Source of the DNA: Caminicella sporogenes DSM 14501
Lineage (GTDB): Bacteria > Bacillota > Clostridia > Peptostreptococcales > Caminicellaceae
NCBI RefSeq assembly: GCF_900142285.1
Contig: NZ_FRAJ01000017.1
Location: forward strand, 1 to 55,590
DNA: 55,590 bases
Direction of reading: 5' to 3'
Of the stretch, positions 7,840 through 16,955 are shown piece after piece; the first letter of the stretch is position 1, and the number at the start of each line of letters is the position of its first letter. A program made the position numbers and the translations under genes. A model generated the notes under the pieces. It saw only the letters and a list, made by a program, of their open reading frames with translations. It was not told the origin of the DNA and searched no databases.

Positions 7840-8751
7840 ATGAATACGGTAGAAATGGTAAATGAAATAAATAGACTGAGAAAGGAAAAAAATGCTGTAA
7901 TACTTGCTCATAATTATCAAATACCTGAAGTTCAAGATATAGCTGATTTTGTTGGAGATTCTTTAGCTCTTAGCAGGAAAGCTGCTGAAACTGATGCAGA
8001 TATTATAGTTTTTTGTGGCGTTCATTTTATGGCAGAAAGTGCAAAGATACTTTCACCAGATAAAAAAGTTCTCTTACCGGTTCTTGATGCTGGATGTCCT
8101 ATGGCTGATATGATAGATGCAAAGCAGCTTAAATTATTTAAGGAAGAATATCCTAATATTCCAATAGTATGTTATGTTAATACATCAGCAGAAGTTAAGG
8201 CAGAGAGTGATATATGCTGTACTTCATCAAATGCAGTAAAAGTAGTTAAATCCCTTGATAGTAATAAAATTTTGTTTATTCCGGACCAAAATTTGGGAAG
8301 CTATATTGCAAAACAAGTACCTGAAAAGGAGATTATACTTTGGGAAGGTTTTTGTATAACTCATCATAGAGTAAGTTCTCAAGAAGTGGATATAGTTAGA
8401 GAACATAGAGGTAATATAAAAATTTTAGTTCATCCTGAATGCAATTCAGAAGTAGTTAAGAAAGCAGATTTTGTAGGAAGTACATCTCAAATAATTGAAT
8501 ATGTAAATAAATCGGATGATAAGAAATTTGTAATAGGGACTGAAATGGGAATACTTCATTCATTAAGAAAACAAAACCCTGAAAAGAAATTTCATTTACT
8601 TTCTCCATCGCTTGTATGTTTTAATATGAAAAAAACAAGTCTTGAAGATGTATATAGAGCTTTAAGAGATGAAATTAATGAAATAAATATAGAGGAAAGT
8701 GTTATAAAAGCAGCTAGAAAATCTCTTGAAAGGATGTTAAAAATATCATAA
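7840..8751 (+). CDS. nadA: Quinolinate synthase A
   Basis: The 303-aa [4Fe-4S] enzyme condenses iminoaspartate with dihydroxyacetone phosphate to quinolinate. Recognisable blocks are ILAHNYQIPEVQDIADFVGD, FCGVHFMAESAKIL and the three cluster cysteines in DAGCPMAD, the CCTSSNAV region and HPECNSEV. The start ATG follows GGGAGAGGAG. It is the first gene of nadABC, with 13 nt before nadB. The cluster is oxygen-sensitive, fitting an anaerobe. Confidence 0.97.
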   Translation: MNTVEMVNEINRLRKEKNAVILAHNYQIPEVQDIADFVGDSLALSRKAAETDADIIVFCGVHFMAESAKILSPDKKVLLPVLDAGCPMADMIDAKQLKLFKEEYPNIPIVCYVNTSAEVKAESDICCTSSNAVKVVKSLDSNKILFIPDQNLGSYIAKQVPEKEIILWEGFCITHHRVSSQEVDIVREHRGNIKILVHPECNSEVVKKADFVGSTSQIIEYVNKSDDKKFVIGTEMGILHSLRKQNPEKKFHLLSPSLVCFNMKKTSLEDVYRALRDEINEINIEESVIKAARKSLERMLKIS

Positions 8752-8764
8752 AGGAGTTAAAAAA

Positions 8765-10321
8765 ATGAGAAGGTATATTACAAATTTTAGATTAAATAGC
8801 ATAAGAAAAGAGTATTGTGATGTATTAATTATAGGGACTGGAATTGCCGGTCTCTATACGTCTTTAAATATAGATTCAAATTACAAAGTAGTAGTTTTAT
8901 CTAAAGATAAAATAAGTGAAAATAATAGTAATTTAGCTCAAGGTGGAATAGCTGCTTGTTTTAGTGAAGATGATGATATAAATCTTCACTTTGAAGATAC
9001 TATTAAAGCAGGAAATTATTATAATGATAAAAAAGCTGTAAAGATATTAGTACAAGAGGCATCAGAAAATATAAAAAAACTTATTAAAATAGGAACTAAT
9101 TTTGATAAAGATAAAGATGGGAATATAAGAGTAACTAAAGAAGGTGGACATTCAAAGAGAAGGATTTTACATTCAAAAGATGAAACTGGGAAAGAAATAA
9201 TAAGAGCTTTATCTGAAGAAGCATTGAAAAGGGAAAATATAAATATTATAGAAAACATATTTGCAATAGACTTATTAACTGTAGATGATAAATGTTTAGG
9301 AGTTTTAGTAAAAAATGAAGAAGAAATATATGCAATATTATCTAAAGCTACTGTTTTAGCTACTGGGGGGATTGGACAAGTTTATGATAATACTACTAAT
9401 TCAATTATAGCTACAGGTGACGGTATAGCTATGGCCTATAGAGCAGGAGTAGAAATAGTCGATATGGAATTTGTACAGTTTCATCCAACGGCTTTATATA
9501 ATGAAAGTGATAGTAAAAGATTTTTGATTTCAGAGGCCGTAAGGGGAGAGGGTGCAGTACTTAGAAATAGTAAAAGAGAAGCATTTATGGAAAAGTATCA
9601 TGAACTTAAAGATTTAGCACCTAGAGATATTGTTGCCAAAAGTATTTTTAATGAAATGTTAAAAGAAGATAAGCCTTGTGTTTATTTAGATATAACTCAT
9701 AAAAATGAAGATTTTATAAAAAGTAGATTTCCAAATATATACAAAATGTGTTTATCTAGGAATATAGATATGACTAAAGATTATATTCCAGTATGTCCAG
9801 TTCAGCACTATATTATGGGAGGAGTAAAGATAGATTATTTTGGCAGGACAAATATTCAGAGATTATATGCTTGTGGAGAGACATCTTGTGTAAGAGTACA
9901 TGGTGCAAACAGATTAGCTAGTAATTCTCTTTTAGAAGGATTAGTATTTGGAAATAGAATAGCTAATGATATAAATAAAATTATAGAGCGTATAGAAATA
10001 GAAAACTATTTAATAGAGAATGAAGAAAATTATAAAAGAATAGATAAAAAGCAAATTCAAGAAATTAAAGTTAAAGTAAAAAAAATAATGGGCAGATATG
10101 CTTTTATATTGAGAAGCAAGGAAGGGTTAAACAAAGCCTTAAATATGATAGAAGAAATATTAAATAAATTAGATGGTTGTAAAGAAGATAGTAAAGAGTT
10201 TTATGAATGTTTTAATATTGCAACTGTTGCTTATTTAATAGTTAAAGCTGCTTTAAACAGAGAAAAGAGTTTAGGAAGTCATATTATAGTTGATAGTTTG
10301 GAGGAATTTAAAGATGCTTAA
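8765..10321 (+). CDS. nadB: L-aspartate oxidase
   Basis: The 518-aa FAD enzyme oxidises L-aspartate to iminoaspartate, the substrate of NadA. The N-terminal dinucleotide motif IIGTGIAGLYT, the SNLAQGGIAA segment, the conserved GHSKRRILH and HPTALY blocks, and HGANRLASNSLLEGLVFG near the C-terminus identify NadB. In anaerobes fumarate probably replaces oxygen as acceptor. The ribosome site is AAGGAG. The 3' end overlaps nadC by 8 nt. Confidence 0.97.
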   Translation: MRRYITNFRLNSIRKEYCDVLIIGTGIAGLYTSLNIDSNYKVVVLSKDKISENNSNLAQGGIAACFSEDDDINLHFEDTIKAGNYYNDKKAVKILVQEASENIKKLIKIGTNFDKDKDGNIRVTKEGGHSKRRILHSKDETGKEIIRALSEEALKRENINIIENIFAIDLLTVDDKCLGVLVKNEEEIYAILSKATVLATGGIGQVYDNTTNSIIATGDGIAMAYRAGVEIVDMEFVQFHPTALYNESDSKRFLISEAVRGEGAVLRNSKREAFMEKYHELKDLAPRDIVAKSIFNEMLKEDKPCVYLDITHKNEDFIKSRFPNIYKMCLSRNIDMTKDYIPVCPVQHYIMGGVKIDYFGRTNIQRLYACGETSCVRVHGANRLASNSLLEGLVFGNRIANDINKIIERIEIENYLIENEENYKRIDKKQIQEIKVKVKKIMGRYAFILRSKEGLNKALNMIEEILNKLDGCKEDSKEFYECFNIATVAYLIVKAALNREKSLGSHIIVDSLEEFKDA

Positions 10322-11147
10322 CTGGGTATTAGTTGATGAAATAATAAAAAATGGATTAAAGGAAGATATTAATAATATTGATATAACTACAGATAATTTA
10401 ATTGATGATGAAAGTAAATCAATGGCATATATGTTAGCTAAAGAAGAAGGCGTTATAGCTGGGTTATATGTAGCTGAAAGAGTATTTAAAATTTTAGATA
10501 AAGAAGTTAACTTTAAATTTAATGTTAAAGATGGGGATAAAGTAGAAAAAGGTACTATAATAGCTGAAATTAAAGGCAATACTAAAGCCATACTTAAAGG
10601 TGAAAGACTTGCTCTTAATCTCATACAGAGAATGTCTGGTATAGCTACTATATCGAGAAAATATAGAGATGTTGTTAAAGATTTTCCAGTAAGAATAGTT
10701 GATACTAGAAAGACTACTCCCGGTCTTAGAATACTTGAAAAATATGCAGTAAGAATAGGTGGCTGTTATAATCATAGGTATAATCTATCAGAAGCAGTTA
10801 TGATTAAAGATAATCATATTAAAGCAGCCGGTGGAATAAGAGAAGCGATACTTAAAGTTAAAGATAAAATACCTCATACAATTAAAGTTGAAGTTGAAGT
10901 TGAAAGCATAACAGAATTGAAAGAAGCTATTGATGCTGGAGCAGATATAGTTATGCTGGATAATATGGAGCTTGAAGATATGAAAAAAGCAGTTGAAATT
11001 GGAAAGGGAAAGGTTATAATTGAAGCTTCAGGAGGAATTACTTTAGATAAGTTAGTTCAAATTGCTGAAGTTGGAGTAGATGTTATATCTGTAGGAGCTT
11101 TGACTCATTCTGTTAAAGCTATGGATATAAGTTTGAATATTATTTAA
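10314..11147 (+). CDS. nadC: Nicotinate-nucleotide pyrophosphorylase (carboxylating)
   Basis: The 277-aa enzyme makes nicotinate mononucleotide from quinolinate and PRPP. ERLALNLIQRMSGIAT, DTRKTTPGLRILEKYAV and GGCYNHRYNLSEAVMIKDNH are classical QPRTase motifs, and IEASGGITLDK lies near the end. ATG 10314 is used because GGAGG lies 10 nt upstream and because the family starts near this point; an ATG 24 nt earlier lies inside nadB without such a site. It completes de novo synthesis up to NaMN. Confidence 0.96.
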   Translation: MLNWVLVDEIIKNGLKEDINNIDITTDNLIDDESKSMAYMLAKEEGVIAGLYVAERVFKILDKEVNFKFNVKDGDKVEKGTIIAEIKGNTKAILKGERLALNLIQRMSGIATISRKYRDVVKDFPVRIVDTRKTTPGLRILEKYAVRIGGCYNHRYNLSEAVMIKDNHIKAAGGIREAILKVKDKIPHTIKVEVEVESITELKEAIDAGADIVMLDNMELEDMKKAVEIGKGKVIIEASGGITLDKLVQIAEVGVDVISVGALTHSVKAMDISLNII

Positions 11148-11217
11148 AATAAAAGGTTTTCAAGTATTTTTTAGTTTATAGAAGAAAATTTGAAATTTAT
11201 TAAAAAGAGGTGAAAAA

Positions 11218-12243
11218 GTGAGAGGTAATTTTAGAGAATATATAATTAAAGCTCTTAATGGAATGGCTTTAGGGTTATTTAGCTCGCTTATAATAGGACT
11301 TATACTTAAACAAATAGGTGATTATTTAGGAATAAGTCAATTAGTTGTTTTCGGTAAATTTGCTCAATTTATGATGGGACCGGCAATAGGAGGAGCTGTT
11401 GCATATAGTATTGGAGCACCACCGCTTGGGATATTTGCATCAATAGTAGTAGGAGCTATTGGAGCAGGTACTATAGCTGTTGATGGAGTAAAAGCTACTA
11501 TTAAAATAGGAGAGCCTGTTGGTTCTTTTGTAGCAGCTTTACTTGCATCAGAATTTTCTAAATTGATTTCTGGAAAGACTAAGGTTGATATAGTACTTGT
11601 TCCAGCTATAACTATTATATTAGGTGGATTTATAGGAATATTTGTAAGTCCTGTTATGGCTGAGATTATGAAAGGATTAGGAGCTATAATAAATAGAGCT
11701 ACGGAACTTCAGCCAATACCTATGGGAATAATAATATCTGTTTTAATGGGAATGATATTAACTCTTCCAATAAGTAGTGCAGCATTGGCGATTTCATTAG
11801 GGTTAAGTGGACTTGCAGCGGGGGCTTCTACTGTAGGTTGTGCAACTCAAATGATAGGATTTGCTATAGCAAGTTATAGAGAAAATGGAATAGGTGGTTT
11901 TTTGGCTCAAGGATTTGGTACATCAATGCTTCAAGTTCCAAATATAGTAAGAAATCCACTGGTATGGGTTCCACCAACTCTTTCAAGTGCTATACTTGGA
12001 CCATTAGCAACATACGTTTTTAAAATGGAAAATAACAGTATAGGAGCAGGAATGGGAACAAGTGGTTTAGTAGGACAATTTGGAACTATAGCTTCAATGT
12101 CAGAAAAAATGTCTATGGATAAGATTTTGTTAAATATAGGACTACTTCATTTTATACTTCCGGCAATACTTACTTTTGCCATTTCTGAATATATGAGAAA
12201 AAAAGGATATATTAAATATGGAGATATGAAATTAAATCAATAA
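11218..12243 (+). CDS. Orphan PTS-EIIC-like membrane protein (PTS_EIIC_2 type)
   Basis: The 341-aa protein has about nine to ten membrane segments rich in Gly/Ala and conserved stretches such as MMGPAIGGAVAYSIGAPPLG, IPMGIIISVLMGMILTLPIS and PLVWVPPTLSSAILGP, typical of PTS_EIIC_2 family proteins. No EIIA or EIIB domain is fused or adjacent. It starts with GTG after AAGAGGTG, 70 nt behind nadC, and is followed by a strong terminator, so it is probably the last gene of the nad unit. A role in uptake of a NAD precursor is possible but rests on context only. Confidence 0.7.
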   Translation: MRGNFREYIIKALNGMALGLFSSLIIGLILKQIGDYLGISQLVVFGKFAQFMMGPAIGGAVAYSIGAPPLGIFASIVVGAIGAGTIAVDGVKATIKIGEPVGSFVAALLASEFSKLISGKTKVDIVLVPAITIILGGFIGIFVSPVMAEIMKGLGAIINRATELQPIPMGIIISVLMGMILTLPISSAALAISLGLSGLAAGASTVGCATQMIGFAIASYRENGIGGFLAQGFGTSMLQVPNIVRNPLVWVPPTLSSAILGPLATYVFKMENNSIGAGMGTSGLVGQFGTIASMSEKMSMDKILLNIGLLHFILPAILTFAISEYMRKKGYIKYGDMKLNQ

Positions 12244-12255
12244 AATTTGCAACCT

Positions 12256-12310
12256 CCCCATAAAAATTCTTTTGTTTTAAAGAGTTTTTATGGGGTATCT
12301 TAGTTTTTGT
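12256..12310 (+). terminator. Intrinsic terminator of the nad unit
   Basis: CCCCATAAAAA (12256-12266) pairs with TTTTTATGGGG (12285-12295), with an inner CTTT/AAAG pairing, and TTTTT follows within 12 nt. Confidence 0.8.
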
Positions 12311-12330
12311 AAAAATATTTTTAATATGTA

Positions 12331-12378
12331 TTGACAAAACATAAAAATATGTATAAACTTAAATTGTAATCATTACAA
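12331..12378 (+). promoter_or_regulatory. Promoter with PerR/Fur-type operator
   Basis: TTGACA (12331-12336) is followed by TATAAACT (12352-12359) as the -10 region. Directly downstream, TTGTAATCATTACAA (12364-12378) is a perfect 7-1-7 inverted repeat of the Fur superfamily, closest to Per boxes (TTATAATNATTATAA). Binding there would block transcription of the HTH-perR-rubrerythrin genes, giving peroxide-inducible autoregulation. Confidence 0.75.
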
Positions 12379-12444
12379 ATTTAAAATTAATATAATTACA
12401 TAATATTTATAAATTTAAATAATAATAAAAGAGGGGGACAAAAA

Positions 12445-12624
12445 ATGGAAAAAAAGGAATTGGTATTAAAAACATTTAAGGAAGCTGGAAAGCCACTTAA
12501 AACAGGTGAAGTAGCTGAAATGTCAGGACTAGATAAAAATGAAGTCAGTAAAATTATTAAAGAATTAAAAAGTGAAGAAAAAATCTATTCTCCAAAGCGT
12601 TGTTATTATGAGATAAAGAGATAA
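12445..12624 (+). CDS. 59-aa winged-helix/HTH protein upstream of perR
   Basis: The small protein begins MEKKELVLKTFKEAGKPLKT and continues through GEVAEMSGLDKNEVSKII to a basic end (PKRCYYEIKR). This predicts a compact helix-turn-helix plus wing, like MarR-type mini-regulators. GAGGGGG lies 8 nt before the ATG. It is the first gene after the PerR-type operator and 36 nt before perR. A single cysteine (C54) near the C-terminus could be redox-active, but this is speculation. Confidence 0.75.
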   Translation: MEKKELVLKTFKEAGKPLKTGEVAEMSGLDKNEVSKIIKELKSEEKIYSPKRCYYEIKR

Positions 12625-12660
12625 ATGAAAAGGAGATGAGGAGGATATTATCCGTAAAAA

Positions 12661-13080
12661 ATGATTATTACAAATGTTAGTGATTATTTAAAAAAACATG
12701 GAATAAAACCTTCTTTACAGAGAATAAAAATTTTTGAATATTTAATAAACAATAGAAATCATCCAACAGTAGATACAATATATAAAGAATTGTTAAAAGA
12801 AATACCTACTCTTTCAAAAACTACTGTTTATAATACTTTGAATTTATTTATAGAAAAAAATATTGTTGCAGTTATTACAATCGAAGAAAACGAAACTAGA
12901 TACGATGCAGATGTATCATTTCATGGACATTTTAAATGTGAAAGATGTGGGAAAGTATATGATTTTAATATAGATATTTCTAATATGAAAGATGATATGC
13001 TAAAAGATTTTCAAATTAAAGAAAAGCATATTTATTATAAGGGAGTATGTAAATATTGTTTAAACTTACAAATAGATTAA
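12661..13080 (+). CDS. perR: PerR-like Fur-family repressor
   Basis: The 139-aa protein has the Fur winged helix (KPSLQRIKIFEYL, TLSKTTVYNTLNLF) and the dimer domain with FHGHFKCERCGKVYDF and CKYC. The two CxxC pairs form the structural zinc site, and the histidine-rich segment belongs to the regulatory metal site. Location between a Per-type box and rubrerythrin supports PerR over Fur or Zur. The ATG is rather far (about 14 nt) from AGGAGG, but a stop codon immediately upstream in frame leaves no earlier start. Confidence 0.85.
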   Translation: MIITNVSDYLKKHGIKPSLQRIKIFEYLINNRNHPTVDTIYKELLKEIPTLSKTTVYNTLNLFIEKNIVAVITIEENETRYDADVSFHGHFKCERCGKVYDFNIDISNMKDDMLKDFQIKEKHIYYKGVCKYCLNLQID

Positions 13081-13133
13081 TATTATCTAATTTATTATTT
13101 AACAATAAAATTGATAAAGGAGAGATGTGATTT

Positions 13134-13709
13134 ATGAAAAATTTAGCAGGTACTAAAACAGAACAAAATTTGTTAAAGGCTTTTGCTGGTGAATCTCAAG
13201 CGAGAAATAGATATACATTTTTTGCTGAAAAGGCTAAGGAAGAAGGTTATGAACAAATAGCTGAACTTTTCTTAGAAACAGCACTTAATGAAAAGGCTCA
13301 TGCTGAAAAGTTTTTTAGTTTTTTAGAAGGAAGACCTTTAGAAATAACTGCTACATATCCAGCAGGCAAAGTAGGAACTACTTTAGAAAATTTAAAAGCT
13401 GCAGCTATGGGTGAAAATGAAGAGCATACAGAGATTTATCCAGAGTTTGCAAAAATAGCAAGAGAAGAAGGTTTTCCTCAAATAGCTGCTGTATTTGATT
13501 TAGTTGCAAAAGCAGAAATAGAGCATGAACAAAGATATTTAAAACTTCTTAAAAACTTAGAAGAAGATAAAGTTTTCAAAAAAGATGAAGTTGTTAGATG
13601 GAAATGTAGATATTGTGGATATGTTCATGAAGCAAATTCAGCTCCTGAAAAATGTCCTTTATGTGGATATAAAAAGGCTTATTTTGAGTTAAAAGAAACT
13701 AACTATTAG
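13134..13709 (+). CDS. rbr: Rubrerythrin
   Basis: The 191-aa protein has an N-terminal ferritin-like diiron domain with carboxylate ligands in FAGESQARNRY, LNEKAHAEKF, GENEEHTEIYPEF and EIEHEQRY. The C-terminal rubredoxin domain has CRYCGY and CPLCGY. Rubrerythrin reduces hydrogen peroxide to water using NADH-derived electrons in anaerobes. The start follows AAAGGAGAG. It closes the Per-regulated unit and has its own terminator. Confidence 0.96.
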   Translation: MKNLAGTKTEQNLLKAFAGESQARNRYTFFAEKAKEEGYEQIAELFLETALNEKAHAEKFFSFLEGRPLEITATYPAGKVGTTLENLKAAAMGENEEHTEIYPEFAKIAREEGFPQIAAVFDLVAKAEIEHEQRYLKLLKNLEEDKVFKKDEVVRWKCRYCGYVHEANSAPEKCPLCGYKKAYFELKETNY

Positions 13710-13717
13710 GTTTGGTT

Positions 13718-13752
13718 ATAGCGAAGAATATATAGTTCTTCGCTATTTTTTA
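13718..13752 (+). terminator. Terminator after rubrerythrin
   Basis: ATAGCGAAGAA (13718-13728) pairs perfectly with TTCTTCGCTAT (13736-13746), followed by TTTTT. Confidence 0.9.
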
Positions 13753-13957
13753 TTTTAGAAGAGATTATTAAAAAAAATAGAGGAAAAGAAGCAAAAGATG
13801 TAGAAATAAAGTAAATGTATAAGTTTTCTGATTTTTTGAAAAAACAGTGTTATTAGTAATCAATTTTGTTGAATTTTATGAAAAATATTAGAGAATAATT
13901 TTTGATTTTTTGGTATAAATAGAAATAAATAATAAAAGTAATAGAGAGGTGAGAATT

Positions 13958-16744
13958 TTGACTCAAGCTAAAAAGATTATATTAGGATTAGTAGTTTTGG
14001 TAATAATAATGATTTCGACTTCTTTTAATACAATAATAAATTTTATTACTGATTATAAATGGTTTGAAGAAGTTGGTTTTGAAAAAGTATTTTTAACAAA
14101 ATTGATAACTGAATTAAAAATAGGGATTCCTGCTTTTATATTAATTACAGTATTTGTATATTTATATTTATATTCAGTAAAAAAAGAATATTACAAAAAA
14201 GTAAGTGTTGTGTATAGAGCTGTACCAGAAAAAATAATAAATCAGATAATACTTTTGGTATCAGTATTTACAGGATTTATATCAAGTATTAGTTTATCAG
14301 GTAATTTATGGTTTGATATATTGAAATTTATCAATTCAACAGATTTTAATATATCTGATCCTATATTTGGGAAAGATATATCTTTTTATATTTTTAAGTA
14401 TCCTTTATTTCACAAAGCATACTATATGATAATAAGTTTTATATTTTTACTTGCAATAATTACAATAATATTTTGTTTTATAATGATAACTTTAAGACGT
14501 CCTACATTAGTAGAGACTCATGTAAATGATGAAATAGAAATAAAAATAAGAAGAAGACATATAAATTTGGGTAATGGAAAAAGGTTATTTGAAATAGTAA
14601 TAAAACAGTTAACAATTATTGGAGTAATATTTTTTATAATAATAGGAGTGGGATATTTTTTTAAAACTTATGAACTTTTATATTCTCAAAGAGGAGTAGT
14701 TTATGGTGCAGGATATACGGATATAAAAGTTGTTCTTTTAAAATATAAAGTGTTTATGATGCTTTCTTTTGTATCAGCAGTGTTATTAGTTGTTGGAATA
14801 AGGAAAAGAAAAATAAGATTAGCATTATCTGGACCAGTTTTAATGATAATTGTAAGTATAATTGGAAATATAGGAGCTATCATTGTTCAAAATTATATAG
14901 TTTCGCCAGATGAGATATCAAAAGAAAGAAAGTATATAGAATATAATATTGAATATACTCAAAATGCTTATAATCTAAAAAATGTAGAGGAAAGAGAATT
15001 TTCTGCTAATGAAAGTTTGACATTAGAGGATATAAAGAAAAATGATGAAACTATAAGCAATATAAGAATAAATGATTATAGACCTACTAAGTTAGTTTAT
15101 AATGCAAAACAAGGAATAAGACATTATTATAGATTTAAAGATGTTGATATAGATAGATATTATATAGATGGAAAATATACGCAAGTGTTTTTATCGGCAA
15201 GAGAACTTGATCAAACAAGTATAAATCAAGATGTATTAACTTTTATAAATAAGCATTTAATTTATACTCATGGATATGGAATAGTTTTATCGCCTGTAAA
15301 CAAGGTAAATGCAGTAGGGCTTCCAGAAATGCTTATAAAAAATATTCCTCCAATTACAAATGTAGCTAAGCTTGAAGTAAAGAGGCCAGAAATATATTTT
15401 GGAGAATTAACAGATAATTATATTATAGTTGATACTAAAGAAAAAGAATTTGATTATCCAAAAGGGGAAACAAATGCTGAAAGTGTATATGAAGGAAAAG
15501 CAGGTATAAAATTAAATGGATTAAATAAGCTTCTTTTTGCTTATAAACAAAAAAGTCTTAAAATGCTTTTATCGGGAAATATAACATCTGAAAGTAAGAT
15601 AATTTTAAATAGAAACATACATGAAAGAGTTAGAAAAATCATGCCTTTTATAGAATATGATTCTGACCCATATATAGTACTTAATGATGGAAAACTTTAC
15701 TGGATTATGGATGGATATACAATTAGTAGTAATTATCCGTATTCAGAACCTCTTGAAGATATAGATATAAATTATATTAGAAATTCTGTTAAAGTAGTAA
15801 TAGATGCATATAATGGAACAACAACTTATTATTTAGCTGATGAAAATGACCCGTTAGTAATGACTTATGCTAAAATATTTCCTCAATTATTTACAACTAT
15901 GGATAAAATGCCTGAAGGTTTAAGAAATCATATAAGGTATCCACAAACTTTATTTGATATACAGTCAGAAGTATATAGAATGTATCATATGAAAGACCCT
16001 AGAGTTTTTTATAATGAGGAAGATAAATGGGATATAGCAAAAGAACAGTATGATGTTCAAGAACAGCAAATAGAATCAAATTATCTACTTATGAAATTAC
16101 CTGGTGAAGAAAGGGAAGAATTTATTTTATCTGTTCCTTATACGCCTAAAGGTAAGGATAATATGACGGCTATTTTTATAGGGAGAAGTGATGGAGAAAA
16201 TTATGGTAAGTTAGTAATTTATAAACTTCCTAAGAGTAAAAATATATATGGGCCTATGCAGATAGAAAATAGAATAGATTCTGATCCAATAATTTCAAGG
16301 GATATGACTTATTGGAATCAGCAGGGATCAAGAGTTATAAGAGGTAATCTACTCATAATACCTATTGAAAATTCTTTATTATACGTAGAACCAATATATA
16401 TAAAATCAGCTAATGAAAATAGTTTGCCTGAAGTAAAAAGAGTAATAGTAGCTTATGGAGATAAAATAGTTATGGAGCCTACTTTAAGAGAATCATTAGA
16501 AAAGATATTCGGTAAAGAATCAGATATGCCAAAAGTTGATATATCAGTTCCTAATAAACTTATCGAAAGAGAAAATATAAACGAACTTATAATTAGAGCA
16601 AATAATGTATTTAGTAGTGCTCAAGAAGCTCAAAGACAAGGTAATTGGGCTGAATATGGAAGACTTCTCAAAGAGCTAGAGCGTGTATTGAAGAGATTAT
16701 CGGAAATAAATAGTAAATTATCAGAAAAGGCTACAGTAGAATAA
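13958..16744 (+). CDS. UPF0182 family membrane protein
   Basis: The 928-aa protein has seven or so N-terminal membrane segments within the first 310 residues and a large extracellular domain, as in the UPF0182 family. Conserved stretches include DYKWFEEVGF, DPIFGKDISFYIFKYP, YTHGYGIVLSPVN, KMPEGLRNHIRYPQTLF and the C-terminal WAEYGRLLKELE. TTG 13958 is preferred because GAGAGGTGAG precedes it by 4-5 nt; the in-frame GTG at 13949 lies inside that site. It stands alone between two terminators. Function is unknown across the family. Confidence 0.93.
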   Translation: MTQAKKIILGLVVLVIIMISTSFNTIINFITDYKWFEEVGFEKVFLTKLITELKIGIPAFILITVFVYLYLYSVKKEYYKKVSVVYRAVPEKIINQIILLVSVFTGFISSISLSGNLWFDILKFINSTDFNISDPIFGKDISFYIFKYPLFHKAYYMIISFIFLLAIITIIFCFIMITLRRPTLVETHVNDEIEIKIRRRHINLGNGKRLFEIVIKQLTIIGVIFFIIIGVGYFFKTYELLYSQRGVVYGAGYTDIKVVLLKYKVFMMLSFVSAVLLVVGIRKRKIRLALSGPVLMIIVSIIGNIGAIIVQNYIVSPDEISKERKYIEYNIEYTQNAYNLKNVEEREFSANESLTLEDIKKNDETISNIRINDYRPTKLVYNAKQGIRHYYRFKDVDIDRYYIDGKYTQVFLSARELDQTSINQDVLTFINKHLIYTHGYGIVLSPVNKVNAVGLPEMLIKNIPPITNVAKLEVKRPEIYFGELTDNYIIVDTKEKEFDYPKGETNAESVYEGKAGIKLNGLNKLLFAYKQKSLKMLLSGNITSESKIILNRNIHERVRKIMPFIEYDSDPYIVLNDGKLYWIMDGYTISSNYPYSEPLEDIDINYIRNSVKVVIDAYNGTTTYYLADENDPLVMTYAKIFPQLFTTMDKMPEGLRNHIRYPQTLFDIQSEVYRMYHMKDPRVFYNEEDKWDIAKEQYDVQEQQIESNYLLMKLPGEEREEFILSVPYTPKGKDNMTAIFIGRSDGENYGKLVIYKLPKSKNIYGPMQIENRIDSDPIISRDMTYWNQQGSRVIRGNLLIIPIENSLLYVEPIYIKSANENSLPEVKRVIVAYGDKIVMEPTLRESLEKIFGKESDMPKVDISVPNKLIERENINELIIRANNVFSSAQEAQRQGNWAEYGRLLKELERVLKRLSEINSKLSEKATVE

Positions 16745-16745
16745 T

Positions 16746-16780
16746 AAAATGACCTCCATTTTGAAGGAGGTTATTTTATT
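16746..16780 (+). terminator. Terminator after UPF0182 gene
   Basis: AAAATGACCTCC (16746-16757) pairs over 12 bp (one G-T) with GGAGGTTATTTT (16766-16777). Confidence 0.85.
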
Positions 16781-16955
16781 GGAGTATTTTCTGGATATAA
16801 TAAATATATGGTAAAATTGAATTAAAATTATTATTAATAGATAATAGATGTGTGATTGCAAAATTAGTTTTTTAAGCAAATTTAATTAAGACTATATGAT
16901 ATTCAACAGAAAAGTAAATATATACTTATAGTAAATATTGGTGGTGGTATTTAAT

